From: a virus
IMG/VR virus record: IMGVR_UViG_3300029258_002861
Span: 1-45,403 of that record
Length of the DNA: 45,403 nt
Reading direction: 5' to 3' (one strand)
Made by a program: the position numbers and the translations under genes. The first letter of the stretch is position 1; every line of letters begins with the position of its first letter. Below are positions 37,253 through 45,403 of the stretch, piece by piece. The notes beneath the pieces were generated by a model. The model saw only the letters and a list, made by a program, of their open reading frames with translations, was not told where the DNA came from and did not search any database.

Positions 37253-38419
37253 ATGCCCTGGACAGTCAAAGACGCCAAAGTCAAGAGTCCGGCCATCAAG
37301 AGCGATGCTGAGGCCGCCATGTGGGTCCGCGTCGCCAACAAGCAGCTTGCGGCTTTGCTCAAGAAAGGTATCGGCCGGACGGAGGCCGAAAAACAGGCCG
37401 TGGCGGCGGGAGCCAAGGCGGTGGCGGAAATGCACCGCAAGGGCGGTCCCAAAGAGTCGTCCGAGCCGAGCGGCTGCGGAGACCGGATCTTGGAGTTCGT
37501 CGATTCGCGCGGCGTCAGCGTCAACGTCGATCGTGAACGGGGCCTGATTTCAGGCGTGAAAATTTTGGGGCTCGATTCGCGAAACGGGCGGACGTATCTT
37601 CCCGAAACCATCCGCCAGGCGGCCGGACTGTACGAAGGCAAGCGCGTCAACGTCGATCACGCGAGGTCCGGCGACTCCCGATCGTACCGCGATCGCATGG
37701 GCAAGTTGCAGAACATCCAGAGCCGCGAAGACGGTCTCTATGGAGACCTCTTCGTCAATCCGCAACATATGCTGGCGGAACAACTCTTCTGGGACGCAGA
37801 GCATGCTCCGGAGAATGTGGGGCTCTCTCACGATGTCTCCGGAAAGATCACGCGCCGAAACGGCAAGGTTGTCGTGGAGGCCATCAATACCGTTCGATCG
37901 GTCGACCTGGTTGCGGATCCCGCAACGACGGTCGGCCTGTTCGAGGACTTGGAAGCGGGGTTAGCAGAAGACGAGGTATCCGCCATGGAAATCGATTTGA
38001 AGGAAGCAACCTTCGAGCAGTTGACGGCCCAGCGGCCGGATTTGGTCGAAGCTGTCACAAATAGCTTGGCCGAATCGGCCGAAGCCAAGGCCAAAGATGA
38101 GCAAATCAAGAAGCTCACGGAAGAGTTGGCCGAGATGAAAGAATCCGCGGAGAAGGCCGCGTTTGAAGCTGCAATCAGCAAGGAACTTCAGGAGGGCAAG
38201 CTTGACGCGGCCAACAAAACCGCTTGCCCCGAGTTATTCGTTGAATCGCTCCGCAAAGAGCCTGACGCGGAGAAGCGCAAGGCCATGATCGAAGATCGCA
38301 AAGCGTTGCTGGATCGGGCGGGAAAGGCCGGCCAGCCGATCAGCGAAAGTCGCGAGAGCGGCGGGGACCAGACGCTCCAAGAAATGACGGCGGCCGAGCG
38401 GGGGCGCTCCTGGCGATAA
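37253..38419 (+). CDS. Prohead protease with C-terminal scaffold
   Basis: 388 aa. Residues 1-70 form a helical extension. From about 75: RILEFVDSRGVSVNVDRERG, NGRTYLPETI, GKRVNVDHARSG (His of the catalytic pair), ENVGLSHDVSGKI and INTVRSVDLVADPATT (the Ser-containing end) fit the phage prohead-protease fold. From about 240 it turns into a Glu/Lys/Ala-rich coiled coil (KDEQIKKLTEELAEMKES), the scaffold part. It guides and then processes the capsid. Confidence 0.8.
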   Translation: MPWTVKDAKVKSPAIKSDAEAAMWVRVANKQLAALLKKGIGRTEAEKQAVAAGAKAVAEMHRKGGPKESSEPSGCGDRILEFVDSRGVSVNVDRERGLISGVKILGLDSRNGRTYLPETIRQAAGLYEGKRVNVDHARSGDSRSYRDRMGKLQNIQSREDGLYGDLFVNPQHMLAEQLFWDAEHAPENVGLSHDVSGKITRRNGKVVVEAINTVRSVDLVADPATTVGLFEDLEAGLAEDEVSAMEIDLKEATFEQLTAQRPDLVEAVTNSLAESAEAKAKDEQIKKLTEELAEMKESAEKAAFEAAISKELQEGKLDAANKTACPELFVESLRKEPDAEKRKAMIEDRKALLDRAGKAGQPISESRESGGDQTLQEMTAAERGRSWR

Positions 38420-38482
38420 ACATGACGGCCGCGATCTGCACGGCGGTTGAGTCAGCACCTTTTTCAAAGAAGGAACTCACAA

Positions 38483-38986
38483 ATGGCGAATACAAATCGA
38501 CACCGGCGGGAACCGACCGCGCCGGTTTACAAGACTCCGGCATCGGCCGTGGCAATCGAAATCGGCGATTTGATCTTCCAGCATCCCGATGACGGCGCGC
38601 CCAAGAATGCGGCGGCGATGGTTGATCAAGGCACCCTGGCGTTGAATCAGGATGCCTTCCAACAGTACTTCCTCGGTGTCGCCGAACAGCAAAGCCGGTC
38701 CGGCGACACGGACCCGATTCGAGTGGCCACAACGGGCGAATTCGAGTTCGCTTGCGCAGCAGCCACGTTTAACACCGGCGATATGGTGGGGGCCTGCGAA
38801 AACGCGGATGGTGACGCCCTTGAGGATCAGAAAGTCGTGGCCGTGACCACGGAATCGAAGGCGATCGCCACGGTAGCCAAAGACTATTCCAGCAATACGA
38901 CCAAGGTGTTGTGCCGCATTCGTTCGACGATCATGCGGGACAGCGTCCAAGCTCAAGTCGCGGGGAGTTCCTCAGGCGTGATCTAA
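38483..38986 (+). CDS. Head decoration-like protein with Ser tail
   Basis: 167 aa; ATG 38483 with AAGGA. Lies between the protease/scaffold and the major capsid gene, the common place of a decoration protein. Beta-rich middle (VAIEIGDLIFQHPDDG, PIRVATTGEFEFACAAATFN, DQKVVAVTTESKAIATVAKD) as in small trimeric decoration folds. It ends with AGSSSGVI, another Ser/Gly-type tail. Confidence 0.6.
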   Translation: MANTNRHRREPTAPVYKTPASAVAIEIGDLIFQHPDDGAPKNAAAMVDQGTLALNQDAFQQYFLGVAEQQSRSGDTDPIRVATTGEFEFACAAATFNTGDMVGACENADGDALEDQKVVAVTTESKAIATVAKDYSSNTTKVLCRIRSTIMRDSVQAQVAGSSSGVI

Positions 38987-39055
38987 AGAGGAAATGACGG
39001 GGGCCGGAACAGCCATTTACAGAAGAGCGCATTTTGCGATTCAGGAGTTATCGAA

Positions 39056-40306
39056 ATGATTCAAGCCACACTATTCGCCCGGGATTGGCGGCGTGATCCG
39101 CACCGTGCGGCGACAGATTTTCAAGAGTGCCTGCGGCTGCATAACGTAGGCGACTCGGGCGGCATCGCGCCCGAAGAATTCAGCCTGCAGGATCTGGCAG
39201 CGGAGTTCGTCATGGAGGATGACCGGCCGTTGGGCTTGGCCGGCGTCAAGCGGGTGTTCGATCCGAAGGGCCAAACGATCCAACTCACCGAAGCTACCTC
39301 CGCGGTGGATTCGACCACGTTCGCCAACATCACCGGGCAATTGCTGGTCTCCAAAGTACTCCAAGCCTATCAGGCCGAAGACTTTGTCCTCAGCAAGCTG
39401 GTCGAGACGATCCCCACCAAGCTGGACGGGGAGAAGTTGCCCGGCATTACCAAAATCAGCGATCCCGGACAGGATGAGTTGGTTGTGCGCGAGGGCCAAG
39501 AATATCCGCGATTCGGCTTCGGCGAGGAGTACGTTGAAACGCCGTCGACCACCAAGCGGGGCTTGATCATTCCCGTTACCAAAGAGGCCATTTTTTTCGA
39601 TCGCACCAATCTTGTCTTGTCGCGGGCTCAAGAAGTGGGCGAAGTGTTGGGGCTGAACAAGGAAAAGCGGCTCGTGGATCTGGTAATCGGCGGCACCAAG
39701 GTGTATTCGCGAAACGGCACGACCTATTACACCTACTACAGCACCAACGACACCGGCGCGCCGTACATCAACCACCTGTCGGGCAACCAACTCGTGGACT
39801 GGACGGACATCGACAACGCGGAGAACCTCTTTGCGGAGATGACCGATCCGAACACCAGCGAACCCATCGTGATGGGTGCCGGCAGGGACTTGTTGGTCTG
39901 CCCGCAACTGCGCTTTAGCGCAAATCGGCTGCTGAATGCCAACGAAACCCGATCGGGATCAAGCAACATTGTCGTGGGCGGCAATCCGCTTGCAGGCATG
40001 GGCATCCGGCTCTACAGCAGCCGACTGCTCTACACTCGCTTGATTGCGACCGATACCTACGGGCACTCGGTTTCGGCGGCCAACGCCAAGGGCTATTGGT
40101 GGTATGGCGATCTGAAAAAGGCCTTTGCCTACATGGAGAACTGGCCGTTGACTGTGACGCGAAGCGCGCAGAACAACCCGTCCGAGTTTTCCCAAGACAT
40201 CGTTGCCGAATTCAAGGCCAGCGAACGAGGGGCGGCGGCCGTCAAGGATCCGCGCTTCATTACGCGAAATCGGGCGGACGCCACGAGCAGTTCCAGCGGC
40301 TCTTAG
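39056..40306 (+). CDS. Major capsid protein (HK97 fold)
   Basis: 416 aa; ATG 39056 after AGGAG. Order after protease and decoration gene, size, and blocks such as LPGITKISDPGQDELVVREG, RGLIIPVTKEAIFFDRTN, MGAGRDLLVCPQLRFSANRL and YSSRLLYTRLIATDTYGHS fit HK97-type capsid subunits (gpT/Mu-like group). The C-terminus is ATSSSSGS, so the flexible tail may be exposed on the particle. The gene is followed by a terminator-like hairpin. Confidence 0.85.
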   Translation: MIQATLFARDWRRDPHRAATDFQECLRLHNVGDSGGIAPEEFSLQDLAAEFVMEDDRPLGLAGVKRVFDPKGQTIQLTEATSAVDSTTFANITGQLLVSKVLQAYQAEDFVLSKLVETIPTKLDGEKLPGITKISDPGQDELVVREGQEYPRFGFGEEYVETPSTTKRGLIIPVTKEAIFFDRTNLVLSRAQEVGEVLGLNKEKRLVDLVIGGTKVYSRNGTTYYTYYSTNDTGAPYINHLSGNQLVDWTDIDNAENLFAEMTDPNTSEPIVMGAGRDLLVCPQLRFSANRLLNANETRSGSSNIVVGGNPLAGMGIRLYSSRLLYTRLIATDTYGHSVSAANAKGYWWYGDLKKAFAYMENWPLTVTRSAQNNPSEFSQDIVAEFKASERGAAAVKDPRFITRNRADATSSSSGS

Positions 40307-40327
40307 CCTCCTTGGCGGGGAGTGTCA

Positions 40328-40365
40328 GCCCGGGGCGGCGGTTGCCTCCTGCTGCCGCCCTGGGC
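40328..40365 (+). terminator. Terminator-like hairpin after the capsid gene
   Basis: GCCCGGGGCGGC (40328-40339) pairs with GCCGCCCTGGGC (40354-40365), 12 bp with one G-U, followed by TTGTTGATCGGTTTT. It probably ends or lowers transcription after the major capsid gene. Confidence 0.6.
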
Positions 40366-40407
40366 TTGTTGATCGGTTTTGGAGGCTCAAAACGGAGGCA
40401 AGAAATC

Positions 40408-41946
40408 ATGGACAAGGATCCCGTCGTCACAAAGTACTTTCGGTTTGGCCTGATTTGCTTGGTTGTGCTCTGCATTATCGGCGCTTGTCTTCAAGCCCAC
40501 GGCCAATGCGCCAACGGGCAATGCCGGCCGCGGCTCGACGTGGGCGGCTGGTTCGCCGCTCAACAGCCGGCTCCGAAGCCGGCCCCGAATCCGTTCGCTC
40601 GCCCGATTTTAGCTGTTCAAGAGCCGGAAGCGAAACCGACCCCGAAGCCGTTGACTCGCCCGATTCCGGCTGTTTGCCGGATCGCGGTCCGACGGAGCGG
40701 GGAGCGAGTCTACAGCACTGGCACCTTGATCTGGCGTGGTTCGCGGCGAGCGGTGGTCCTGACCGTGCACCACCTGTTCCGACGGGACCAAAACAAGCGG
40801 CTCGATTGGGATGGAGCGGAGGCCAGTTTCCCCAACGGCCAACGCGCGAAGGGCCACTTCGTCATTGTCGATTATCGATGCGATCTGGCGGCGCTGGTGA
40901 TCGATCCGGTAGACGTGGAACCCATGCCGGTGTGCCTCTACAAGCCAAGTGAATCAGCGGTGGGCGGCCGTGTGTTCCAGTGCGGGTACGGCAAAGACGG
41001 CGTTTTCGGCTGCCGGGAGGCTCGACTGCTGGGCTACGCTCGCGATACTGTAGCTGGCCCCACAACCAATATCGTGGTCTCCGGAGTGGCCGAAGAGGGT
41101 GATTCTGGTGGCCCATTCATCAATGATCGCGGGGAGTTGGTGGGCGTGCTTTGGGGGACAACCACAAACGATTGCCGCGGCGCGTACAACACGCACATTT
41201 GCCAATTCCTCGCAGAAGCTACGGACAAGCCGGTTGGTACGCTTCGTCTGCCTTGGATGGACGAGACGGACCGATTCGCGCCTTGGAATGCCCGCACCGA
41301 GCAGGAAAAGATCAGGGCAGGGGCCGAGTTAGCTAAGCCTCCGGCAACGCAGCCCCCGCCATCTCCAGCGGGCCCGACCGTCGATTCTGAAGCCCGCGCG
41401 ATGGCCCAAAACGCTCTCGACGGTCTGGCTCAACTACGAGCAGAAGTAACCGGGGCCAGCAAGGCGGCGACGGAGGCCACGGCAGCGGCCCAAGAAGCGG
41501 AGGAATCCGCAGCGGAAGCGGCGGCATCCACCGAGGCCCTTGAACAAAACTTGGCATCGCGAATCACGACCGGGGTTAAATCATTGCTGAAAGCCCTGTT
41601 TGCGAAGTGGGGCTGGCCGACCGGGCTCATAGGGGCCGCCGCAATTGCTCTTTTGGTCTGGTATTTCCGCCGTTGGGCAATGGCCGTAGCCCAAGTTCTC
41701 GACTGGATTACGGATAAAATCCCCGGAATTTGGGACGACAGGTATCTCGATCCCAAAATCTACCGCGTTGCGGGCATGATTTCCGGCAAGCCGGTCCCGA
41801 AGTGGGCCAACGATCCGGCTTACGATCCGTGGGGCAGGCCGATTGCCGGTCAAACTTCCCCGCCCCAAGCCCCGATTCAGCCCGCGGTCCAGCCGCAAGC
41901 GCCGGTCCAGCCGCAGCCCCCGGCTCAACAGCAACCCACCGCATGA
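40408..41946 (+). CDS. Membrane-anchored trypsin-like serine protease
   Basis: 512 aa; ATG 40408 with GGAGG. Hydrophobic N-terminal segment (residues about 12-30, GLICLVVLCIIGACLQAHG) acts as signal or anchor; Pro/Lys-rich linker to about 88; chymotrypsin-fold domain with His121 (VVLTVHHLF), Asp159 (YRCDLAALVI) and Ser233 (GDSGGPFI); then a Pro-rich stretch, an Ala/Glu coiled coil (about 315-370), a transmembrane helix (LIGAAAIALLVWYF) and a Pro/Gln-rich tail. The protease domain would lie outside the inner membrane. No endolysin was found, so it may act in lysis or on host surface proteins. Confidence 0.8.
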   Translation: MDKDPVVTKYFRFGLICLVVLCIIGACLQAHGQCANGQCRPRLDVGGWFAAQQPAPKPAPNPFARPILAVQEPEAKPTPKPLTRPIPAVCRIAVRRSGERVYSTGTLIWRGSRRAVVLTVHHLFRRDQNKRLDWDGAEASFPNGQRAKGHFVIVDYRCDLAALVIDPVDVEPMPVCLYKPSESAVGGRVFQCGYGKDGVFGCREARLLGYARDTVAGPTTNIVVSGVAEEGDSGGPFINDRGELVGVLWGTTTNDCRGAYNTHICQFLAEATDKPVGTLRLPWMDETDRFAPWNARTEQEKIRAGAELAKPPATQPPPSPAGPTVDSEARAMAQNALDGLAQLRAEVTGASKAATEATAAAQEAEESAAEAAASTEALEQNLASRITTGVKSLLKALFAKWGWPTGLIGAAAIALLVWYFRRWAMAVAQVLDWITDKIPGIWDDRYLDPKIYRVAGMISGKPVPKWANDPAYDPWGRPIAGQTSPPQAPIQPAVQPQAPVQPQPPAQQQPTA

Positions 41947-41959
41947 CAAAGAGCAGGCC

Positions 41960-42262
41960 ATGCCAGCCACGACGCACAAATACGTCACAACAGAATCGTG
42001 TGACGCGAAGCACGGAGGTTCCAAGCGAGTGACGGGCGTCCTGCTCGGCTTGCTGGGGTTGATTTGTGGTGGAGTGATGTGGGCGGTCGGAATTGGCTAC
42101 GGGGCCGACAGCAAGGCCACCGAGGCCCTCCACCAGATTGATACGCAGGTCCAGATTGCAGCCGAGCAGGACAAGGCGATCAGCGAAAAGCTGGACCGGA
42201 TCCAAGCGGGTCAAGACAGGCTGACAAGCCGGCTGGATCAGTTCATCAAGGATTCTAAATGA
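41960..42262 (+). CDS. Small membrane protein with coiled coil (holin-like?)
   Basis: 100 aa from ATG 41960. One strong transmembrane span (VLLGLLGLICGGVMWAVGIG, about 27-46) then a coiled coil (QVQIAAEQDKAISEKLDRIQ followed by AGQDRLTSRLDQF). The build resembles holin or hemolysin-XhlA-type phage membrane proteins. It lies between the membrane protease and another small membrane protein, so the three may form a lysis unit. Confidence 0.5.
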   Translation: MPATTHKYVTTESCDAKHGGSKRVTGVLLGLLGLICGGVMWAVGIGYGADSKATEALHQIDTQVQIAAEQDKAISEKLDRIQAGQDRLTSRLDQFIKDSK

Positions 42263-42444
42263 TGAGCATAGAAATCATGGTCAACGGTAAAGTGTTGCCT
42301 GCGGACAACCTTGCCGTTGTGTTGTTCTTTTTCGCGTGCGGGATTTTCGCGTGCGGGACCTGGCTTGTTCGCATGTGGCGAGCGGTGGAGATACCTGATT
42401 ATGAAGAACTAGAAGACAAGATAGAGCAGAGCAAGGGAGAATAA
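42259..42444 (+). CDS. Small single-span membrane protein, 61 aa
   Basis: ATGATG start overlapping the previous stop. Hydrophobic span LAVVLFFFACGIFACGTWLV with an internal near-duplication: about 15 bases (TTTCGCGTGCGGGA) occur twice in tandem at about 42330-42360. Acidic C-terminus (YEELEDKIEQSKGE). Possible holin or spanin partner; no clear family. Confidence 0.5.
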   Translation: MMSIEIMVNGKVLPADNLAVVLFFFACGIFACGTWLVRMWRAVEIPDYEELEDKIEQSKGE

Positions 42445-42446
42445 TT

Positions 42447-42779
42447 ATGGCCGGACACGAAATCATAAAGCCAACCGCAGCAGAAGCCCTGCGAATGGCC
42501 AAGAACAAAAAGGCGAAAGTCACCAAAGCGAAGATCCTCGATGATAGCCAGAACTATGCAGTACTTACGGTGCTGTTAGGCGCGACCGTGGACTCGCCGG
42601 AAAAACGCGCAGCGGTCTACGCGGACTTCGCCAAGACGGCGAACGTCGAGGGCATCGAAGAAATGGCATTCTCGCAGGCCACGGCCGACACGGGCGAGGA
42701 TTTTGAAAACATCCTCTACGTCACGTCGCACGAACGGACAGACCCGGTTGTTTCGCCTCGAGAAATGGAGCCGGTATGA
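42447..42779 (+). CDS. Hypothetical protein, 110 aa
   Basis: It starts two bases after the previous stop. Lys-rich N-terminal third (AAEALRMAKNKKAKVTKAKI), then mixed alpha/beta (YAVLTVLLGATVDSPEKRAA). No Cys, no membrane span. Placed between membrane proteins and the fibre region; function unknown. Confidence 0.45.
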   Translation: MAGHEIIKPTAAEALRMAKNKKAKVTKAKILDDSQNYAVLTVLLGATVDSPEKRAAVYADFAKTANVEGIEEMAFSQATADTGEDFENILYVTSHERTDPVVSPREMEPV

Positions 42780-43132
42780 ATCGACGATCTTTCATCGGTG
42801 GCATCGTGTCCGCAGTTTGTGGATTCGGGCTGATAAAACCAGACAGACAAATTCGGCAGGCACGAGAGGGCCAGACGAAACGCTACGTAGGTGGCGACGG
42901 GGGGCGATGGGGAAATCCGGGATGTTGGAGCCCCCGCGGCGTGCCAACCGAACATGATAACTGCGAGATATATCTGGCAGAGGGCCAGACTATGCTAGTC
43001 GATAATGCAACATGTGACAGTCTCACAATTGCTGGTTCTGGCACGTTGGTAATGTGGAGCGGTCATGACTTTTTGTGCATGGGTGAAATGACTATACAGG
43101 GCGATGGTGGAAGCGGAACCTTAAGACGATGA
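42776..43132 (+). CDS. Secreted beta-helix protein with Tat-like signal
   Basis: 118 aa. MNRRSFIGGIVSAVCGFGL is a twin-arginine-type signal (RRSFIGG followed by a short hydrophobic core). The rest (NCEIYLAEGQTMLVDNATCD, SLTIAGSGTLVMWSGHDFLC, EMTIQGDGGSGTLRR) looks like several rungs of a right-handed beta-helix, similar in style to the following fibre. A Tat signal on a phage fibre-type protein is unusual. Overlaps the next frame by four bases. Confidence 0.5.
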   Translation: MNRRSFIGGIVSAVCGFGLIKPDRQIRQAREGQTKRYVGGDGGRWGNPGCWSPRGVPTEHDNCEIYLAEGQTMLVDNATCDSLTIAGSGTLVMWSGHDFLCMGEMTIQGDGGSGTLRR

Positions 43133-43275
43133 GAGCTAAATACATACAAGAGGATCGACTGATTTGCAACGGCAAGGTAGTAGCCAGCCGAACAGGACCA
43201 ACAACCCACGCGCTAGGCTCGCAACCGAAGAGCGATCTGCCCGGATCGCCTGCGCGTGGTGAAAACGACGGGTAG
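43129..43275 (+). CDS. Possible 48-aa protein
   Basis: ATG 43129 overlaps the upstream TGA (ATGA). The product MRAKYIQEDRLICNGKVVAS followed by a Pro/Ser/Gly-rich end fills most of the 174-bp gap to the fibre gene. The junction type is the same as elsewhere in the operon, which supports it; no other evidence. Confidence 0.35.
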   Translation: MRAKYIQEDRLICNGKVVASRTGPTTHALGSQPKSDLPGSPARGENDG

Positions 43276-43306
43276 CGGCTCGCCGGGTGGGGCCGTGGTG
43301 TAGGAG

Positions 43307-45403
43307 ATGGCGGACAGATATTGGGACGGCGGAACATCCACAGATCCGACCAACGTCAACAACTGGTCGGACACTGACGGCGGCGCCACTCCTGCCTCTA
43401 GCGTGCCGACCACGGGCGACACTGCCCATTACACGGCCAACGGCAACGGCAATCCTTGCACGTTGACGGCTGCGTGGTCTCTTGGCGCGATCTCGGTCGA
43501 GGCCGGCTACGCATCCAAGATCGACCTGGCTACCTACACGATCACGTTTGACGACGGTGGGGCGGTTAGCCTAGCGGGCGGCGTGGGTGGGGAATTCGAC
43601 TGGGGATCGGGCGGCCTCGACGTAACGAATTCCGTCGTCGACTGGTCGAGTCATGCTGGTACCTGGACGCCGGCTACGGGTACGCTGACGGCGCATGGTA
43701 CGGGCTCGATTACCGCCGCGTCGACCATGAAGGTAACGACGTGCGTGATCGACACCGGAGCTACTTATGCGATCGACGGTCTGTATGTGACCGCAACATG
43801 GACCCTTAACGGCCAAATTACGATCGCTACCGGCAAAACGGCGTGCTGCTATTTTCACTGCCAAGCTTCTTTCGGCCAGGGCGCGGAACCGTCTGGCGGT
43901 GGACGCTTTCTGGTCCTGGCTGGCACAGATGGCAACGGCATCGTGGCCAAGCATGAGTCAGTGACCATGTCTGGGCTCGCGATCCTCGAATATCGGCGTG
44001 ATTACGGCACGACATCACCGATTCTGCCGCCTGGGATTTACATGCCAGGCAAGGTGCTGTTCAGTATATGGGAGAACGTAGCCAAGTCGATCGTGCTTTC
44101 CGCAGGCAGTTATATTTTTGGAGATATCGAGTTTTTCAATGCTAACGCAAGCACATTAACAATCGACTGTGAAACAAACGATCCGGACATCGAATTTCGC
44201 GGCGACGTGATTTGGACGAACACGGGCGGCGGGACGATCGACTACGTCCCCGGTTCCGGCGAGGCGTCGTTTACCGGCACAGCCGATCAGGACATCGATT
44301 TTGGCGGTGAGACGATCGAGCCTGTCACGATCGACAAAGCGGCGGGGGAAATCGATTTTGCGTCGGGCAATTTCGTGTTGGCTGAGAGCCCGACGAACCT
44401 CTACCATTTCAAGGTTTCGGGGGACGCGGATTTTGATCTGGCGAATAGTGGGTATGCAGTAACGCTGGCAGACGGCGGGAATTTCACGGCGGAGAGTAGC
44501 GGCACGTTCGACGCCGGGAATGCTAGCGTCTCGATTACAAATGGCGACCTCGATTTCTACAATCAGACAACGTGGACCGGTGGCTCTTCCAACTGGACAC
44601 TCAATGGGACGTGTAGCCTGAAGCCAAAGCAATCATCTATTTGGACGGCGGGGAACATCACCATAGCCGAAGGGGCGGTCGTTACGCAGACAGGGGCGAC
44701 ATATTTCTACGTCGGAGCGACATCTCATATTCGCGGCTCGCTGAGCCTAGCCGGCGAATATATTGCCGGTAACAGTGAGGATATACATATCTATTCCACG
44801 GCTGATATCAGTTACAGCGGCTTCGGGAAACTGTACTTCGCAAACACCACATCGGGGCACGGGTTGGTTACGCTAGACACCGGGGCAACGTTGAATGCCC
44901 CGGTGTTCTGTGACTATAGCAGTATGGACCTTCCGTCGGGACAATATGGGGGCCGGGTGACAATACAGACTCGGGAGGCAACTAAGACTATAACTCTCGG
45001 TGCTGGCGTTTTCACTTTCGGTGGTGGCTTGGAGTTGCGGACGCATCCCACCACAGGGACGGGGACGCTAACCCTGGACGCAAGAACAAACTCGCCAACA
45101 GTCAGCATAACAAGCTTGATCATCGACCTGAATAACACGGGTGATATTGTCATCGACAGCGACGGAGCAGAGGTGAACTGGACTATTACCGGCGACGTAA
45201 TCGACGAAATCACGGGTGGCGGAACATTCGGCTGGCAACCCGGCACCGGCACAATTACAGCGTCGGGTGGCAGCCCTCAAGACTGGGACTTCCACGGTGA
45301 GACAATCGAGGCTGTGGTGAACCAGAAGTCGGGCGATACCCTGACGCTTTCGGGCGAGGTTACAATGGCCTCGTACACGCAGACAAGTGGTGGATTCGAC
45401 CCC
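43307..45403 (+). CDS. Tail fibre / adhesin, N-terminal part (continues at 1-477)
   Basis: ATG 43307 with GGAG four bases before. The frame is open to the window end (699 codons shown, 48 of them in the overlap) and continues at base 1; total 809 aa. Opening ADRYWDGGTSTDPTNVNNWS is a 'WdGGtst..NwN' pattern common at the start of beta-helix and autotransporter-like repeats; the rest is made of Gly/Thr/Asp-rich rungs of about 20-25 residues (for example ADGGNFTAESSGTFDAGNAS). No lyase or hydrolase motif recognised. Probably the receptor-binding fibre or tailspike. Confidence 0.75.
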   Translation, partial: MADRYWDGGTSTDPTNVNNWSDTDGGATPASSVPTTGDTAHYTANGNGNPCTLTAAWSLGAISVEAGYASKIDLATYTITFDDGGAVSLAGGVGGEFDWGSGGLDVTNSVVDWSSHAGTWTPATGTLTAHGTGSITAASTMKVTTCVIDTGATYAIDGLYVTATWTLNGQITIATGKTACCYFHCQASFGQGAEPSGGGRFLVLAGTDGNGIVAKHESVTMSGLAILEYRRDYGTTSPILPPGIYMPGKVLFSIWENVAKSIVLSAGSYIFGDIEFFNANASTLTIDCETNDPDIEFRGDVIWTNTGGGTIDYVPGSGEASFTGTADQDIDFGGETIEPVTIDKAAGEIDFASGNFVLAESPTNLYHFKVSGDADFDLANSGYAVTLADGGNFTAESSGTFDAGNASVSITNGDLDFYNQTTWTGGSSNWTLNGTCSLKPKQSSIWTAGNITIAEGAVVTQTGATYFYVGATSHIRGSLSLAGEYIAGNSEDIHIYSTADISYSGFGKLYFANTTSGHGLVTLDTGATLNAPVFCDYSSMDLPSGQYGGRVTIQTREATKTITLGAGVFTFGGGLELRTHPTTGTGTLTLDARTNSPTVSITSLIIDLNNTGDIVIDSDGAEVNWTITGDVIDEITGGGTFGWQPGTGTITASGGSPQDWDFHGETIEAVVNQKSGDTLTLSGEVTMASYTQTSGGFDP
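45260..45403. repeat. Direct repeat, right copy (circle overlap)
   Basis: Identical to bases 1-144; see the left copy. Phase of the fibre gene is kept across the join (45260 is a first codon position and equals base 1). Confidence 0.95.

Noticed and set aside
1-45403. Transposase or insertion sequence
   Set aside because: No transposase, no terminal inverted repeats with target duplication; the Cas12-like gene has no TnpA partner and no TnpB-style end, so it was not called an IS element.

Overview
The window is one complete, circular genome of a temperate, siphovirus-like tailed phage (or its prophage), opened at an arbitrary point. Bases 1-144 are repeated exactly at 45260-45403, so the circle is 45,259 bp, and one long tail-fibre gene (43307 to the end, continuing at 1-477) runs across the cut. 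GC content is high and almost every gene is on the + strand with tight, often ATGA-type, overlaps. The host is not proven. Ser/Gly-rich tails on many proteins, a CsrA homologue and the general gene style suggest to me a planctomycete-type bacterium; this is inference only.

Layout. 1-8.7 kb: tail-fibre end, neck and tail-completion genes, tail tube, tail assembly chaperones with a -1 frameshift site, a short tape measure gene and Cys/Ser-rich tail-tip proteins. 8.7-17.7 kb: a nine-kilobase glycan island with several glycosyltransferases, two radical-SAM-type proteins, an RraA-family protein, sialic-acid-type synthase (NeuB), CMP-sialate synthetase (NeuA), a GT29-like sialyltransferase and a sulfotransferase. 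17.6-20.1 kb: a small minus-strand pair, a degenerate CRISPR mini-array, a tRNA-derived putative attP, a repressor with two matching promoters and inverted repeats, and a tyrosine integrase. 20.1-28.05 kb: structured RNA elements, CsrA, zinc-finger proteins, a Cas4/RecB-like nuclease, DUF5131, a C5-cytosine methyltransferase, replication proteins (with a candidate origin), a DnaC-like loader and RusA. 28.05-29.8 kb: a compact CRISPR locus. 29.8-31.9 kb: accessory genes and a Dam-type methyltransferase. 32-40.3 kb: terminase, portal, Mu-F-like head protein, protease/scaffold and major capsid. 40.4-43.3 kb: a membrane-anchored trypsin-like protease, small membrane proteins and host-surface proteins.

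The most notable system is at 28.05-29.8 kb. A structured RNA region carries an 11-nt anti-repeat and ends in a terminator. It is followed by a 424-aa protein with the layout of a miniature type V (Cas12/TnpB-like) effector whose RuvC catalytic positions look replaced, and then by an array of five 36-bp repeats with four 30-bp spacers. There is no cas1 or cas2. A second array with related repeats lies in inverse orientation at 18.1-18.3 kb, and a lone repeat-like piece lies before the integrase. This looks like a phage-borne, tracrRNA-dependent, nuclease-inactive type V-like system, probably for RNA-guided silencing rather than cutting.

How the parts may work together: the glycan island could decorate virions (the Ser-rich tails are natural O-glycan acceptors) or the host surface; methyltransferases protect DNA; the repressor, integrase and CsrA control lysogeny and host physiology; the CRISPR module could silence a competing phage, plasmid or host gene.
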